The position numbers and the translations under genes are program-made. Shown in pieces: positions 26,637-35,449 of a stretch of DNA of 64,000 nt (the first letter of the stretch is position 1; each line of letters opens with the position of its first letter). The stretch is from CAVSKL01 sp963728475 [NCBI: Candidatus Eiseniibacteriota bacterium] (GTDB lineage: Bacteria > Eisenbacteria > RBG-16-71-46 > JABDJR01): NCBI GenBank assembly GCA_963728475.1, contig CAVSKL010000003.1, forward strand, positions 62,001 through 126,000, written 5' to 3'. The notes under the pieces were generated by a model. That model saw only the letters and a list, made by a program, of their open reading frames with translations. It had not been told where the DNA came from and did no database searches.

Positions 26637-27583
26637 TGCGATCCGGTCTCGTCCTGGAGGGACTCCTCGAGGAAGCCGCGCACGTGCGCCCAGGCGTCCG
26701 CCGCCGCCTTCCCGTCGTAGCGCGCGCTGGACGGGTTGGCGAAGGCGTGGGTGGCATCGTAGCGGAGGATCTGGTGGGGCACCCCGGCCCTGGTGAGCGC
26801 CTCGTCGAACGCGTTCACCGCGTCGGGGGGAATGCTGGGATCCAGGTTCCCGAAGATCCCCAGGAGCGGCGCGTGGATCTTCCGGAGCTCGGACACGTCG
26901 TCCACCGGCCTTCCGTAGTACAGGACCGCGGCGTCTAGGGTGGAGTCGTGGAGCGCGGTCTGGAGCGAGTAGCCGCCGCCGAAGCACCAACCGATCACCC
27001 CGCGGTGCACGGCCCGGATGCGGGGATCGGAGGCCAGGAACCGCTCCGCGGCGAGCAGGGTGGGGAGCGCCCTCGCCGGATCCACCGCCTTCATGTAGGC
27101 CAGGGCCGAGTCGGGGTCCTCCGCCACCCGGCCGTCGTAGAGATCCACCGCCAGCGCGGCGTACCCGAGGGCGGCCAGCCGGTCCGACCAGAACTTGATG
27201 TTGTCGTTCAGCCCCCACCACTCGTGGATCACCACCAGGGCGGGGAGCGGCGGGGTCGCGTCGGCGGGGAGGCTCAGGTAGGCCCGGACGCCGTCCACCT
27301 CGGTCATGGCGCCGTGGAGCGGCGGGGTCGCGCCCTTCCGCAGCTCGTGGAGCGCCTTGAAGTCTTCTTCCGAGACCGCCCCGGTGAGCCCGGCGCCGGC
27401 GCGGGCGGCGCTCATCGACGCGGAGTCGGCGGCACCGGCCCGGCCGGTGGCCGGCCCGCCCCCGCCTCCGCAACCGGCGAGCAGGAGGGCCGGGAGAAGC
27501 AACCCGGCGCAAAGCGGGATCCGGCGGGGGCGACGGGGACCGATTGTTCGCCCGGCGGCCGGGGCGGGCAGGATTCGGATCAC
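26633..27583 (-). CDS. Lipoprotein dienelactone hydrolase family protein
   Basis: 316 residues. Lipoprotein signal ending LLLAGC (Cys38), then an alpha/beta-hydrolase of the dienelactone hydrolase family: VIHEWWGLN with Glu121, GWCFGGG with the nucleophile Cys200, LDPS near Asp249 and THAF with His279. Substrate unknown; periplasmic or membrane-attached location is predicted. GTG start at 27583 follows GGAGG. It is the first gene of a five-gene overlapping operon with the ABC importer and egtD, which is unusual company for this enzyme. Confidence 0.85.
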   Translation of the reverse strand: MIRILPAPAAGRTIGPRRPRRIPLCAGLLLPALLLAGCGGGGGPATGRAGAADSASMSAARAGAGLTGAVSEEDFKALHELRKGATPPLHGAMTEVDGVRAYLSLPADATPPLPALVVIHEWWGLNDNIKFWSDRLAALGYAALAVDLYDGRVAEDPDSALAYMKAVDPARALPTLLAAERFLASDPRIRAVHRGVIGWCFGGGYSLQTALHDSTLDAAVLYYGRPVDDVSELRKIHAPLLGIFGNLDPSIPPDAVNAFDEALTRAGVPHQILRYDATHAFANPSSARYDGKAAADAWAHVRGFLEESLQDETGSH

Positions 27584-27743
27584 GACGGACCTCCGTGCGG
27601 AGACGATCGGAGGGGAACCGGGGAGACGATGGGGGCAAGACTAACGCCCCGGCGTGCCGGGGGCAACCGGGGCGTTATCCGCGCGAGCGTGCGTGATCGG
27701 GGCCCGGGCTCCGCCGCCACCGGACCGGTCTCTTGACGGGCTT

Positions 27744-28112
27744 CTAGCCGGGCGGAGCCCAGAGATGGTCGGCCGGCTTGATCGAGCACTGGATCCCGGT
27801 GACCGTCTCCTTGACGATGGTGATGACGTAGTCGTCGAAGTCCTTGGCGTTGCTCGACGGGCACTCGCAGATCGTGTCCTTGGCGTAGCCGGCGGCGGTG
27901 AGATCCTTGGCGTTCATCACCTGGTTCATGACCTGGTTGTCCAGGGCGTAGAGGGTGGCCGCGTCGAACAGGTGCCGCTGGTTGGTGACGCAGGAGCCTC
28001 GGAGGGCGTTCTCGCGCATCCGGATGTAGTTCGGAAGGGCGATTGCCGAGAGGATCCCGAGGATCACGATCACGATCATGAGTTCGATCAACGTGAAGCC
28101 GTGTTGTTTCAT
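27744..28112 (-). CDS. Type IV pilin-like protein
   Basis: 122 residues. Starts MKQHGFTLIELMIVIVILGIL: a short leader, the prepilin peptidase site after Gly5, Phe6 and Glu10 of the mature N-terminal helix convention. The C-terminal half holds cysteines (SCVTN, CECPS, IQCS) that may form disulphides. Length and sequence fit a minor pilin or short major pilin/pseudopilin. No other pilus genes are nearby. GGAGT precedes the ATG, and a sigma-54-type promoter lies about 40 bases upstream. Confidence 0.9.
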   Translation of the reverse strand: MKQHGFTLIELMIVIVILGILSAIALPNYIRMRENALRGSCVTNQRHLFDAATLYALDNQVMNQVMNAKDLTAAGYAKDTICECPSSNAKDFDDYVITIVKETVTGIQCSIKPADHLWAPPG

Positions 28113-28151
28113 TTCCTGGACTCCTGCCGAGTCGGGTTCGGAGACCTGATG

Positions 28152-28167
28152 AGCAGGTTCCGTGCCA
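28152..28167 (-). promoter_or_regulatory. Sigma-54-type (-24/-12) promoter of the pilin gene
   Basis: On the minus strand TGGCACGGAACCTGCT matches the -24/-12 consensus, with GG and GC separated by exactly ten bases. It lies about 40 bases before the pilin ATG. Sigma-54 control of pilin genes is well known in several phyla. Confidence 0.65.
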
Positions 28168-28353
28168 AGGCCGGCATCCCAGAATCGCGTCGGCCGTCGC
28201 GTAACTCGTTGAAAATCAAATAATTCGGGACCGGCTGAGAACGCGCACCTCGAATTCCGGGCCTCCCTCGGGACAAACCCGGCGCGCCTCGTGCAGCGTG
28301 CATGGTCGGAGGGCCCGGCAACGCGGTTCGCGAGGCCCGGGCCCCGGCATCGC

Positions 28354-30672
28354 TCAATCCGACTCCATTCCCTCGAGGAAGGCCTCCCGGGCCGCCCGGA
28401 TCCGGTCCATGAGGGAGGTGAACCGCGGGTCGGGGCGAAGGTTTTCGAGCAGGGGGTCGAGCCCGGCGAGGAAGGTGTGCGCCATCAGCCCGAGGTCCGC
28501 GGCTCGGGTCAGCCACCGCAACCCTTCCGCGCGATCCCCGGCCAGGGCGTAGGCCTGGGCCATGAAGTGGGAGTACTGGAGATCCTCCCACATGCGCTCC
28601 CGGAATTCCTCGCCGGCCAGGCGGTCGATCGCTCCCCGGTCCCGGCGGTATCCCGCGACCACGACGTGGGCCAGGTTGAGGATGGGATGCGCGGAGGGGT
28701 CCGGCGCGCGGTCCCGGAGCAATGCCTCGGTCCCCGCGAGGTCCCCCAGGGAGAGCGCCGCCTGGGCCCAGAACGCCGGGCCGCCGGGATGACCGGTCCC
28801 CAGCTCCATGGCTCGCTCGGCGTGTTCCTTGGTCTCCTCGAACCGGCCCGCGAAGTACGCGTTGGCCGCGCGGCATAGGTGGAGCCAGTCCACCAGAGGA
28901 TCGATCGCCTCCAGGCGGTCCAGCATCGCCGCCGCGTCGTCCGGCCGCCCCGCGAACGTCCAGGCCCCGGCCAGCCAGATATGGGGCTCGGGGTCGCCCG
29001 GGTCCAGCGCCACCGCCCGCCGGAAATGGCGTACCCAGTCCAGCCGGTTCCCGCGCTGGCCGGCCACGTAGCCCATGATCACGTGCCCGTGCGGGCCGTC
29101 CGGATCCAGGGCGAGGATTTTCCTCCCGTACTCCTCGGCCTCGTCCAGGAAGCCCGGGTCCGCGCTGAACCCCGCATTCAGCATCTGCCAGGCGGCCATG
29201 GCCAGCCCGCGGTAGATGAGGACGTTCTCGCCGGTGATCTCGAGCGCCCGCTCCAGGTCGGCGCGCGCCCGCTGCACCCGCTCCCGGGACATGCTCTGGA
29301 CGTCCCGGCGGGCCCGCAGGTAGAGGTCGTAGACGAACCCGTCCTGGAACGGCCGCTCCTGGAGCCGGCGCTCCTCGGTGGGGGAGAGGTGGACGCGGAG
29401 CGCGTCCACGATCGCCCGCGACACCCGCTCCTGGATCTCGAACACGTCGTCGAGCGTCCCCCCGTACTTCTCCGACCAGAGGTGGGTGTCGGTACGGGTG
29501 TCGATGAGCTGGGCGGTGATGCGAAGGTCGGTGTCCGCCTTGCGCACGCCGCCTTCCAGGGCGTAGCGGACCTCCAGCTCCCGGCCGATCGTCCGCAGAT
29601 CCTTCCTTGTCCCCTTGTAGCGCATGGCCGAGGTCCGCGAGATCACCCGGAGCGCCTCCACCTTGGAGAGGTCGGCGATCACCTCCTCGGTGAGGCCGTC
29701 GGAGAAATACTCGTTGTCGGGGTCAGGGCTCAGGTTGGCGAAGGGAAGGACCACGATGGAGCGCTCGTTCGCCTCCCCCCGGGAGCTTGCGTCCCCGGCC
29801 GAGGCCCCGGAGGGGGATGCCGCGCGCCCGAGCAGTTGCTGGAGCGCGGCGCCGTCCACCGGCCGGCGTTCCGGGTCACGCTCCAGGCAGTGCACCACCA
29901 GCGCGCGCAGATTGGAAGGGAGGTCCGCCGGAAGCCGGGTGAACGGGATCCGGGCGCGGAGGACCGCCGCCACCACGTCCACCGCGGTGGAGCCGGTGAA
30001 GGGCGGTCGCCCCGCCAGCATCTCGAACAGCACCACCCCGAACGCCCACACGTCGGCGCGGGCGTCCACCGCGTCTCCGCGGGCCTGCTCCGGCGACATG
30101 TAGCCGGCGGTGCCCAGCACCACGTGGGCGCCGGTGAGGGGAGCCAGGACGGTGGGGGAGCGGTCCAGGTCCCGGGCGCCGGCCGCTTCCGGTTCGAGGA
30201 CCTTGGCCAGGCCGAAGTCGAGGACCTTGGCGGAGCCGTCGGAGGTGATCCGCACGTTGTCGGGTTTCAAGTCGCGGTGGACGATCCCCTTGGCGTGGGC
30301 GGCGGCCAGCGCGTCGGCGATCTGGCCGGCGAGGCGCGCCGCTTCCGGGATCGGGAGCGGGCCCTGGCCGAGGCGTTCGGCCAGGCTCTCGCCGGGGAGG
30401 TACTCCATGACCAGGTAGTCGGTCTCGCCCTCGCTTCCGATGTCGTAGAGGGTGCAGACGTGGGGGTGGGAGAGCGCGGAGACCGCCTGGGCCTCGAGCC
30501 GGAACCGCCGCCGCCGGTCGGGGTCGGCCGAGACCGCGGGAGGAAGCACCTTGATCGCCACCTCGCGCCCCAGCCGGGTGTCGCGGGCGCGGTAGACCTC
30601 GCCCATCCCGCCCCGTCCGCGGAGCGAGACGATCTCGAACGGTCCCAGCCGGCTTCCGGGGGCGAGTTCCAT
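28354..30672 (-). CDS. Serine/threonine protein kinase with TolB-like and TPR regions
   Basis: 772 residues. Residues 10-275 are a Hanks-type kinase with GRGGMGEVYRA, Lys41, Glu60, HRDLKPDN (132-139), DFG (152-154) and an APE-equivalent segment near GTAGYMSPEQA, all required residues present. Residues about 305-440 match the FlgO/TolB-like domain common in such kinases and adenylate cyclases (SIVVLPFANLS, DGLTEEVIADL, RYALEGGVR, TDTHLWSEKYGG). The remaining third is helical TPR-like repeats. No transmembrane helix is evident, so it is probably cytosolic. It is a signalling protein; its substrates are unknown. Start: ATG 30672. No operon partner on this strand. Confidence 0.88.
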   Translation of the reverse strand: MELAPGSRLGPFEIVSLRGRGGMGEVYRARDTRLGREVAIKVLPPAVSADPDRRRRFRLEAQAVSALSHPHVCTLYDIGSEGETDYLVMEYLPGESLAERLGQGPLPIPEAARLAGQIADALAAAHAKGIVHRDLKPDNVRITSDGSAKVLDFGLAKVLEPEAAGARDLDRSPTVLAPLTGAHVVLGTAGYMSPEQARGDAVDARADVWAFGVVLFEMLAGRPPFTGSTAVDVVAAVLRARIPFTRLPADLPSNLRALVVHCLERDPERRPVDGAALQQLLGRAASPSGASAGDASSRGEANERSIVVLPFANLSPDPDNEYFSDGLTEEVIADLSKVEALRVISRTSAMRYKGTRKDLRTIGRELEVRYALEGGVRKADTDLRITAQLIDTRTDTHLWSEKYGGTLDDVFEIQERVSRAIVDALRVHLSPTEERRLQERPFQDGFVYDLYLRARRDVQSMSRERVQRARADLERALEITGENVLIYRGLAMAAWQMLNAGFSADPGFLDEAEEYGRKILALDPDGPHGHVIMGYVAGQRGNRLDWVRHFRRAVALDPGDPEPHIWLAGAWTFAGRPDDAAAMLDRLEAIDPLVDWLHLCRAANAYFAGRFEETKEHAERAMELGTGHPGGPAFWAQAALSLGDLAGTEALLRDRAPDPSAHPILNLAHVVVAGYRRDRGAIDRLAGEEFRERMWEDLQYSHFMAQAYALAGDRAEGLRWLTRAADLGLMAHTFLAGLDPLLENLRPDPRFTSLMDRIRAAREAFLEGMESD

Positions 30673-30727
30673 GCGGGTCCTTGTCGCGGGTGGCGCGTGG
30701 AAACGGAGCGCTTTGGTCGGGAATCAT

Positions 30728-31294
30728 ACCACCCTCGTGACGATGGAGAACAAGGAGACGCGAGCAACCGTACTGGAGGGCTTCACGATAACCGGGGGGC
30801 GGGCGGGGATTGTAGTCATCGAGGCAAGTCCAACGGTACGCGGCAACATGGTGACCGGGAATGTTACAAGTGACGAGGGGGCCGGCATCTTGGCTGCGGG
30901 TAGCGGCACCGAGATGGGCCCCTTGGTCATCGGCAATACCGCGTTTGACAATCAGGCCTATCCCGTTGGCGGGGGCATTGAGGGTTCCTACATGATCGTC
31001 GATTTCGAGGACAACGAAGTGTTCAACAATACCGTTACTCACGGCGACGGCGGCGGGATTATGTGTACCCATTGCAAAGCTGGAAGTCAAATACGCGGCA
31101 ATGTCGTCCACGAGAACTTCACCGTCGCGGATCCGGCCTTCTGTGACACGACCTCGGGCGACTGGTCGGTCGCCGATAATTCCCCTGCCCTCACGGATCC
31201 CAATGGCCCGATGGGAGCTGTCGCCGAACCCGGCTGCCATGGGACAGCGACATATCCCACCACGTGGGGCCTCCTCAAGCAGCGGTACGACTGA
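30728..31294 (+). pseudogene. Headless beta-helix remnant (A-type)
   Basis: From about 30728 the frame encodes LVTMENKETRATVLEGFTITGG, equivalent to the early beta-helix turn of A1-A3, followed by several turns and a typical A-type end (DPAFCDTTSGDWSVADNSPAL, GAVAEPGC, WGLLKQRYD). The signal peptide, leader, N-terminal domain and promoter are missing; upstream is the 5' end of the kinase gene. It is about 10 kb from the main array, and its stop is 10 bases from the convergent permease gene. It looks like debris from a rearrangement. Confidence 0.8.
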
Positions 31295-31303
31295 GCGAGC
31301 CCT

Positions 31304-32425
31304 CTATGCCTTCCGCCCCTTGAACCGCCAGCTCGCGATCGACAGGATCCCCACCCCCATCGCGGCCAGGGCCATGGTCTCGGGCCAGAGCACCGAGGGC
31401 CCGGCGCCCTTGAGGAAGATCCCCCGCACGATCACCAGGTAGTGCCGCATGGGGTTGAAGAGCGTCAACACCCGGAAGAAGCGCGGCATGCTCGAGACCG
31501 GGAACATGAACCCCGAAAGGAGAATCACCGGCATGAAGAGCAGGAACGTGGTCAGGAAGGCCTCGCGCTGGGTGTTGGAGATGGTGGAGATGAGGAGCCC
31601 CAGGCCCAGCCCGGACAGGAGATAGAGCACGCTCGCGCCCAGGAAGAACGCGAAGTTCCCCCGGAACGGCACATGGAACCAGAGGAGCGCCACCGCGGTC
31701 ACCACCGCCAGGTCCACGAACCCCACCAGGGCGAAGGGGATGGTCTTCCCCGCGATCAGCTCGCCGGCGGTGAGCGGGCTCACCTGGAGCTGTTCCAGGG
31801 TTCCGATCTCGCGCTCCCGCACCACCGCGAGCGCGGTGAGGATGAGGCAGATGAGAAGCGTCACCAGTCCCACCACCGCGGGGACGTTGTAGTTCCGGCT
31901 CTTGAGATCGGGGTTGAACCAGGCGCGGTCCCGCAGGTCCACCGGTTCCGGCGGAGGATCGGTCATCAGCGACACCCCGTAGCTCTGGACGATCCGTTGC
32001 GCGTAGCCCTGGGCCACGGTGGCCAGGTTGGAGTTGGTGCCGTCCAGGAGCAACTGCACCACGGCGTCGCCGCGGCCCAGGTCGGCGGCGTAGGCCGGGG
32101 GAATCTCGATCCCCAGCGTCGCCTTCCCGTGGTCGAGCGCCGTCACCAGATCGGCGGGCCGGTCCGAGCGCCCGGTCACCTTGAAGTAGCCCGAGGCGGT
32201 GAACGCGTCCACCAGATCCCGCGACTCCCGGGTGCGGCTCTGGTCCACCACGAAGGTGGCCGTGTTCCGGATGTCGGTCGAGACCGCGTAGCCGAACACG
32301 ATGAGCTGGATCACCGGGGCCAGGAGCACCAGCCGGGCGAGCCGCGGGTCGCGACGGATCTGGATCAGTTCCTTGCGGACCACCTCGCGGATGCGCTCGA
32401 GCTTCTCGGAGGGACGGCTTCTCAC
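31304..32425 (-). CDS. ABC-2 type permease of the efflux operon (YbhR/YbhS-like), second copy
   Basis: 373 residues with the ABC-2 layout: one N-terminal helix (about residues 26-42), a long extracytoplasmic region (FVVDQSRTRESRDLVDAFTASGYF and onward), then five C-terminal helices with the GTLEQLQVSPLTAGELIAGKT and LLSGFMFPVSSMP motifs. It pairs with the previous permease as a heterodimer driven by the two ATPases upstream. GTG 32425 overlaps the preceding stop by four bases (GTGA). Last gene of a seven-gene operon. Confidence 0.88.
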   Translation of the reverse strand: MRSRPSEKLERIREVVRKELIQIRRDPRLARLVLLAPVIQLIVFGYAVSTDIRNTATFVVDQSRTRESRDLVDAFTASGYFKVTGRSDRPADLVTALDHGKATLGIEIPPAYAADLGRGDAVVQLLLDGTNSNLATVAQGYAQRIVQSYGVSLMTDPPPEPVDLRDRAWFNPDLKSRNYNVPAVVGLVTLLICLILTALAVVREREIGTLEQLQVSPLTAGELIAGKTIPFALVGFVDLAVVTAVALLWFHVPFRGNFAFFLGASVLYLLSGLGLGLLISTISNTQREAFLTTFLLFMPVILLSGFMFPVSSMPRFFRVLTLFNPMRHYLVIVRGIFLKGAGPSVLWPETMALAAMGVGILSIASWRFKGRKA

Positions 32426-33537
32426 AGGATCTCCTTCCGGAAAGCATGCACCGCGAGCCCCAGCCCCACCGCCGCGAACGCCAGCATGAGCAATCCCTGG
32501 ATGTGGAGGACCTCGATCCCCACGCCCTTGAGGAATATCCCCCGGGTCACCACCAGGAAGTAGCGGGCGGGGACCAGGAAGGTGATCGCCTGAAGCGGCT
32601 TCGGCATGACCGAGATCGCGAACATGAACCCCGAGAGGAGGAACGCGGGAAGGAAGGTCCCCACCATGGCCAGCTGGGTGGCCAGCATCTGGTTCTTGGC
32701 CACCGCGGAGATGAAGAGCCCGAGCCCCAGCGCCCCGGTGAGGAAGGCCAGGGAGAGGACGCCCAAGAGCAGCGCGTCGCCCCGGAAGGGGACGCCGAAG
32801 AGCACGATCCCCATCACCACGCTCACCGCCACGTCGATGAGCCCGATGCCGAGATACGGCAGGAGCTTTCCGATCACCACTTCCACCCGCGTCACCGGGG
32901 TCGCCACCAGCTGCTCCATGGTCCCCCGCTCCCACTCTCCGGCGATGGTGAGCGAGGTGAGCATGGCCGCGATGATCATCATGATCACCGCCACCAGCCC
33001 CGGCACGATCATGTTCCGGCTCGAGAGATCCTCGTTGAACCAGACCCGGGTGCGGGCGGTGACCGGCGGGTGCACCTCGCGGGTCTGGAGGAGGATCTCC
33101 GACGAATACCGCTGCACCACCGCCGCGGTGTAGCCGAGCACGATGGAGGCGGTGTTGGCGTCGCTCCCGTCCACCAGGGCCTGGACCGGCGCGGACCGGC
33201 CCGAGGCCAGGTCGTCGGAGAACTGCGGCGGGATGACGAGCACCATGGCCGCGCTTCCCCGCATGAGAACCGGATCGGCGTCGGCGGTGCGGGCCAGGCG
33301 CTCCGTCAGGTGGAAGTAGCCCGACGCGGTGAAGGCGTCCACCAGGCTCCGGCTCGACACCGAGCCGTCCTGGTCCACCACCGCCAGCGGGATGTTGTTC
33401 ACGTCCCAGCTGATGGCGTAGCCGAAGATCAAGAGCAGCAGCACCGGCAGAAGAAACGCCAGGATAAGGCTCCGGGAGTCGCGGCGGAGCTGGATCACCT
33501 CTTTCCTCGTGATCGCGGCGAGTCGGCGTCGGTTCAC
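32422..33537 (-). CDS. ABC-2 type permease of the efflux operon (YbhR/YbhS-like), first copy
   Basis: 371 residues, paralogous to the next permease: N-terminal helix, extracytoplasmic domain with VVDQDGSVSSRSLVDAFTASGYF, then a five-helix block with GTMEQLVATPVTRVEVVIGK and LLSGFMFAISVMP. Start: GTG 33537 was preferred because GGAGGG lies nine bases upstream; TTG 33546, which would overlap the ATPase stop, is too close to that ribosome-binding site. Confidence 0.88.
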   Translation of the reverse strand: MNRRRLAAITRKEVIQLRRDSRSLILAFLLPVLLLLIFGYAISWDVNNIPLAVVDQDGSVSSRSLVDAFTASGYFHLTERLARTADADPVLMRGSAAMVLVIPPQFSDDLASGRSAPVQALVDGSDANTASIVLGYTAAVVQRYSSEILLQTREVHPPVTARTRVWFNEDLSSRNMIVPGLVAVIMMIIAAMLTSLTIAGEWERGTMEQLVATPVTRVEVVIGKLLPYLGIGLIDVAVSVVMGIVLFGVPFRGDALLLGVLSLAFLTGALGLGLFISAVAKNQMLATQLAMVGTFLPAFLLSGFMFAISVMPKPLQAITFLVPARYFLVVTRGIFLKGVGIEVLHIQGLLMLAFAAVGLGLAVHAFRKEIL

Positions 33538-33542
33538 GTCGA

Positions 33543-34502
33543 TCAACCCTCCCGGGCCCCGCCCTGCTCCATGACCAGGGCCACGAACACGTCCTCCAGG
33601 GACGGCGCCACCGGCTCCATCGACTCCACCGGCACCTGGGCCTCACGGAGCACCCGGGGAAGGGCCTCGCGGGCCCGGTCCAGATCGTGGACGATGGCGT
33701 GGACGTGGCGGCCGAACATGCCGGACTCCAGCACCTCGCCGCTACCCTCCAGCGCCTCCACCGCGCGCACGCTGTCGGCGGTCTTGATCTCCAGCACCGG
33801 GCGCTTGAGCGTCTCGCGGAGCCGGCGCGGGGTGTCGAGCGCGATGAGCTTCCCCCGGTTCATCAGCGCGAGGCGGTGGCAGTATTCCGCCTCCTCCATG
33901 TAGTGCGTGCTCACGAACACGGTGGTGCCCTCTTCCGCGAGCGAGTAGATCAGGTCCCAGAAGCTCCGGCGCGAGATCGGATCCACCCCCGACGTCGGTT
34001 CGTCCAGGAACAGCACCGGCGGCTCGTGGAGCACCGCGCACCCGAGCGCCAGCCGTTGCTTCCACCCCAGCGGCAGGTCCCCGGTGAGCCGCCCCCGTTG
34101 CTCGGTGAGGCCGGCCGTTTCGAGCACCCAGTCCCGTCGCGCGGCGCGCCGGGCGCCGGGAACGTTGTAGAGCCCGGTGAAGAACCGGATGTTCTCCTCC
34201 ACGGTGAGGTCGGCATACAACGAGAAGAGCTGCGACATGTAGCCGATCTCGCGCTTGATCTCCGCGGACCCGGTCACGACGTCGTGGCCGGCCACGGTGC
34301 CGCTTCCCGAAGACGGCCGCAGGAGCCCCGCCAGCATCTTGATGGTGGTGGTCTTGCCGGCGCCGTTCGGGCCCAGGAAGCCGAACACCTCGCCCCGGGC
34401 GACCTGGAAGCTCACCGCGTCCACCGCGGTGAACGAGCCAAAAGTACGGCTGAGCTTGTCCACCGTGACCGCGACGCCTCCGCTCCCCGCCGGCCCGCTC
34501 AC
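33543..34502 (-). CDS. ABC efflux ATPase, second (YbhF C-terminal half-like)
   Basis: 319 residues. Walker A GPNGAGKTTTIKM, Walker B VLFLDEPTSGVD and H-loop STHYMEEAE are intact. The signature is LPLGWKQRLAL instead of LSGGxxQR, as in the second half of YbhF/RbbA-type double ATPases. A C-terminal extension (about residues 230-319) is shared with the first ATPase. GTG 34502 overlaps the first ATPase's stop by four bases. The pair is likely to work as a heterodimer with one non-consensus ATP site. Confidence 0.88.
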   Translation of the reverse strand: MSGPAGSGGVAVTVDKLSRTFGSFTAVDAVSFQVARGEVFGFLGPNGAGKTTTIKMLAGLLRPSSGSGTVAGHDVVTGSAEIKREIGYMSQLFSLYADLTVEENIRFFTGLYNVPGARRAARRDWVLETAGLTEQRGRLTGDLPLGWKQRLALGCAVLHEPPVLFLDEPTSGVDPISRRSFWDLIYSLAEEGTTVFVSTHYMEEAEYCHRLALMNRGKLIALDTPRRLRETLKRPVLEIKTADSVRAVEALEGSGEVLESGMFGRHVHAIVHDLDRAREALPRVLREAQVPVESMEPVAPSLEDVFVALVMEQGGAREG

Positions 34503-35449
34503 GATGCGCGCCCCCCTACCCGGTCGATGAACACGTCCTCCATCCCCGGCGGCACCGCGCGCACCTCGCCCACCGTGAATCCGTGGCGGCGGAGCGCCTC
34601 GGCCACCCGCCCGCCGTCCTCCCGGGCCGAGGCCACGGTGAGATGCAGCCGGTCCCCGAACGCCGCCGCCCGCTCCACGCCGTCTATGCGCAACGCGGCG
34701 TCCCGCGCCTCGCGCACCCGGTCGGTCTCGACCGCCAGCACCCGGTCGTCGAGGGTCGCCTGGAGCACGCCGGGGGTGTCGAGCGCCACCAGCTTCCCCT
34801 TGTGCAGGAGCGCCAGCCGGTCGAAGCGTTCCGCCTCGTCCATGTAGGCGGTGCTCACGACGGCGGTCACGCCCTCCGCCACCATCTCGTGCACGATCAG
34901 CCACAGGTCCCGGCGGGAGACCGGGTCCACCCCGAAAGTCGGCTCGTCCAGGAGCAGCACCTTCGGCTGGTGGATGAGCGCGCAGGAGAGCCCCAGCTTC
35001 TGCTTCATGCCGCCCGAGAGCCGCCCCGCTAGCCGGCCCCGAAACGGCTCCAGGTTCGAGAACTTGAACAGCCGCTCCAACCGTGCCGGGAGGCCCGCCT
35101 TCGGCACCTGGTAGAGGTCGGCGTAGAACTCCAGGTTCTCCATCACCGTGAGGTCCGCGTAGAGCCCGAACCGCTGCGACATGTAGGCGAGCCCCGGCTT
35201 CACCCGCTCGGGGTCCCGGGCCACGCTCACCCCGGTGACCCGGGCGTCGCCGGCGCTCGGCCGGAGCACTCCGGCCAGCATCCGGAGAGTAGTGGTCTTG
35301 CCCGCCCCGTCCGGGCCCACCAGCCCGAACAGCTCCCCCGCGCCCACGGTGAAGGTCAATCCGTCCACCGCGGTGAGGTCGCCGAAGCGGCGGGTCAGGC
35401 CGTCGAGTTCGAGCGCCGGGGCCTCGGAGGGATTCCGGGGCGCGTTCAC
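34499..35449 (-). CDS. ABC efflux ATPase, first (YbhF N-terminal half-like)
   Basis: 316 residues. Walker A GPDGAGKTTTLRM, with the Asp characteristic of YbhF domain 1, signature LSGGMKQKLGLS, Walker B VLLLDEPTFGVD. In the switch (H-loop) region it reads STAYMDEAE, with Ala where most ATPases have His. GTG start overlaps the HlyD-family stop by four bases. Together with the next gene it equals a YbhF split into two polypeptides. Confidence 0.88.
   Translation of the reverse strand: MNAPRNPSEAPALELDGLTRRFGDLTAVDGLTFTVGAGELFGLVGPDGAGKTTTLRMLAGVLRPSAGDARVTGVSVARDPERVKPGLAYMSQRFGLYADLTVMENLEFYADLYQVPKAGLPARLERLFKFSNLEPFRGRLAGRLSGGMKQKLGLSCALIHQPKVLLLDEPTFGVDPVSRRDLWLIVHEMVAEGVTAVVSTAYMDEAERFDRLALLHKGKLVALDTPGVLQATLDDRVLAVETDRVREARDAALRIDGVERAAAFGDRLHLTVASAREDGGRVAEALRRHGFTVGEVRAVPPGMEDVFIDRVGGRAS

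Noticed and set aside
9000-31294. Possible CRISPR array in the repeat-rich region
   Set aside because: The repeats are long coding repeats and beta-helix turns; there are no short regularly spaced direct repeats and no cas genes.
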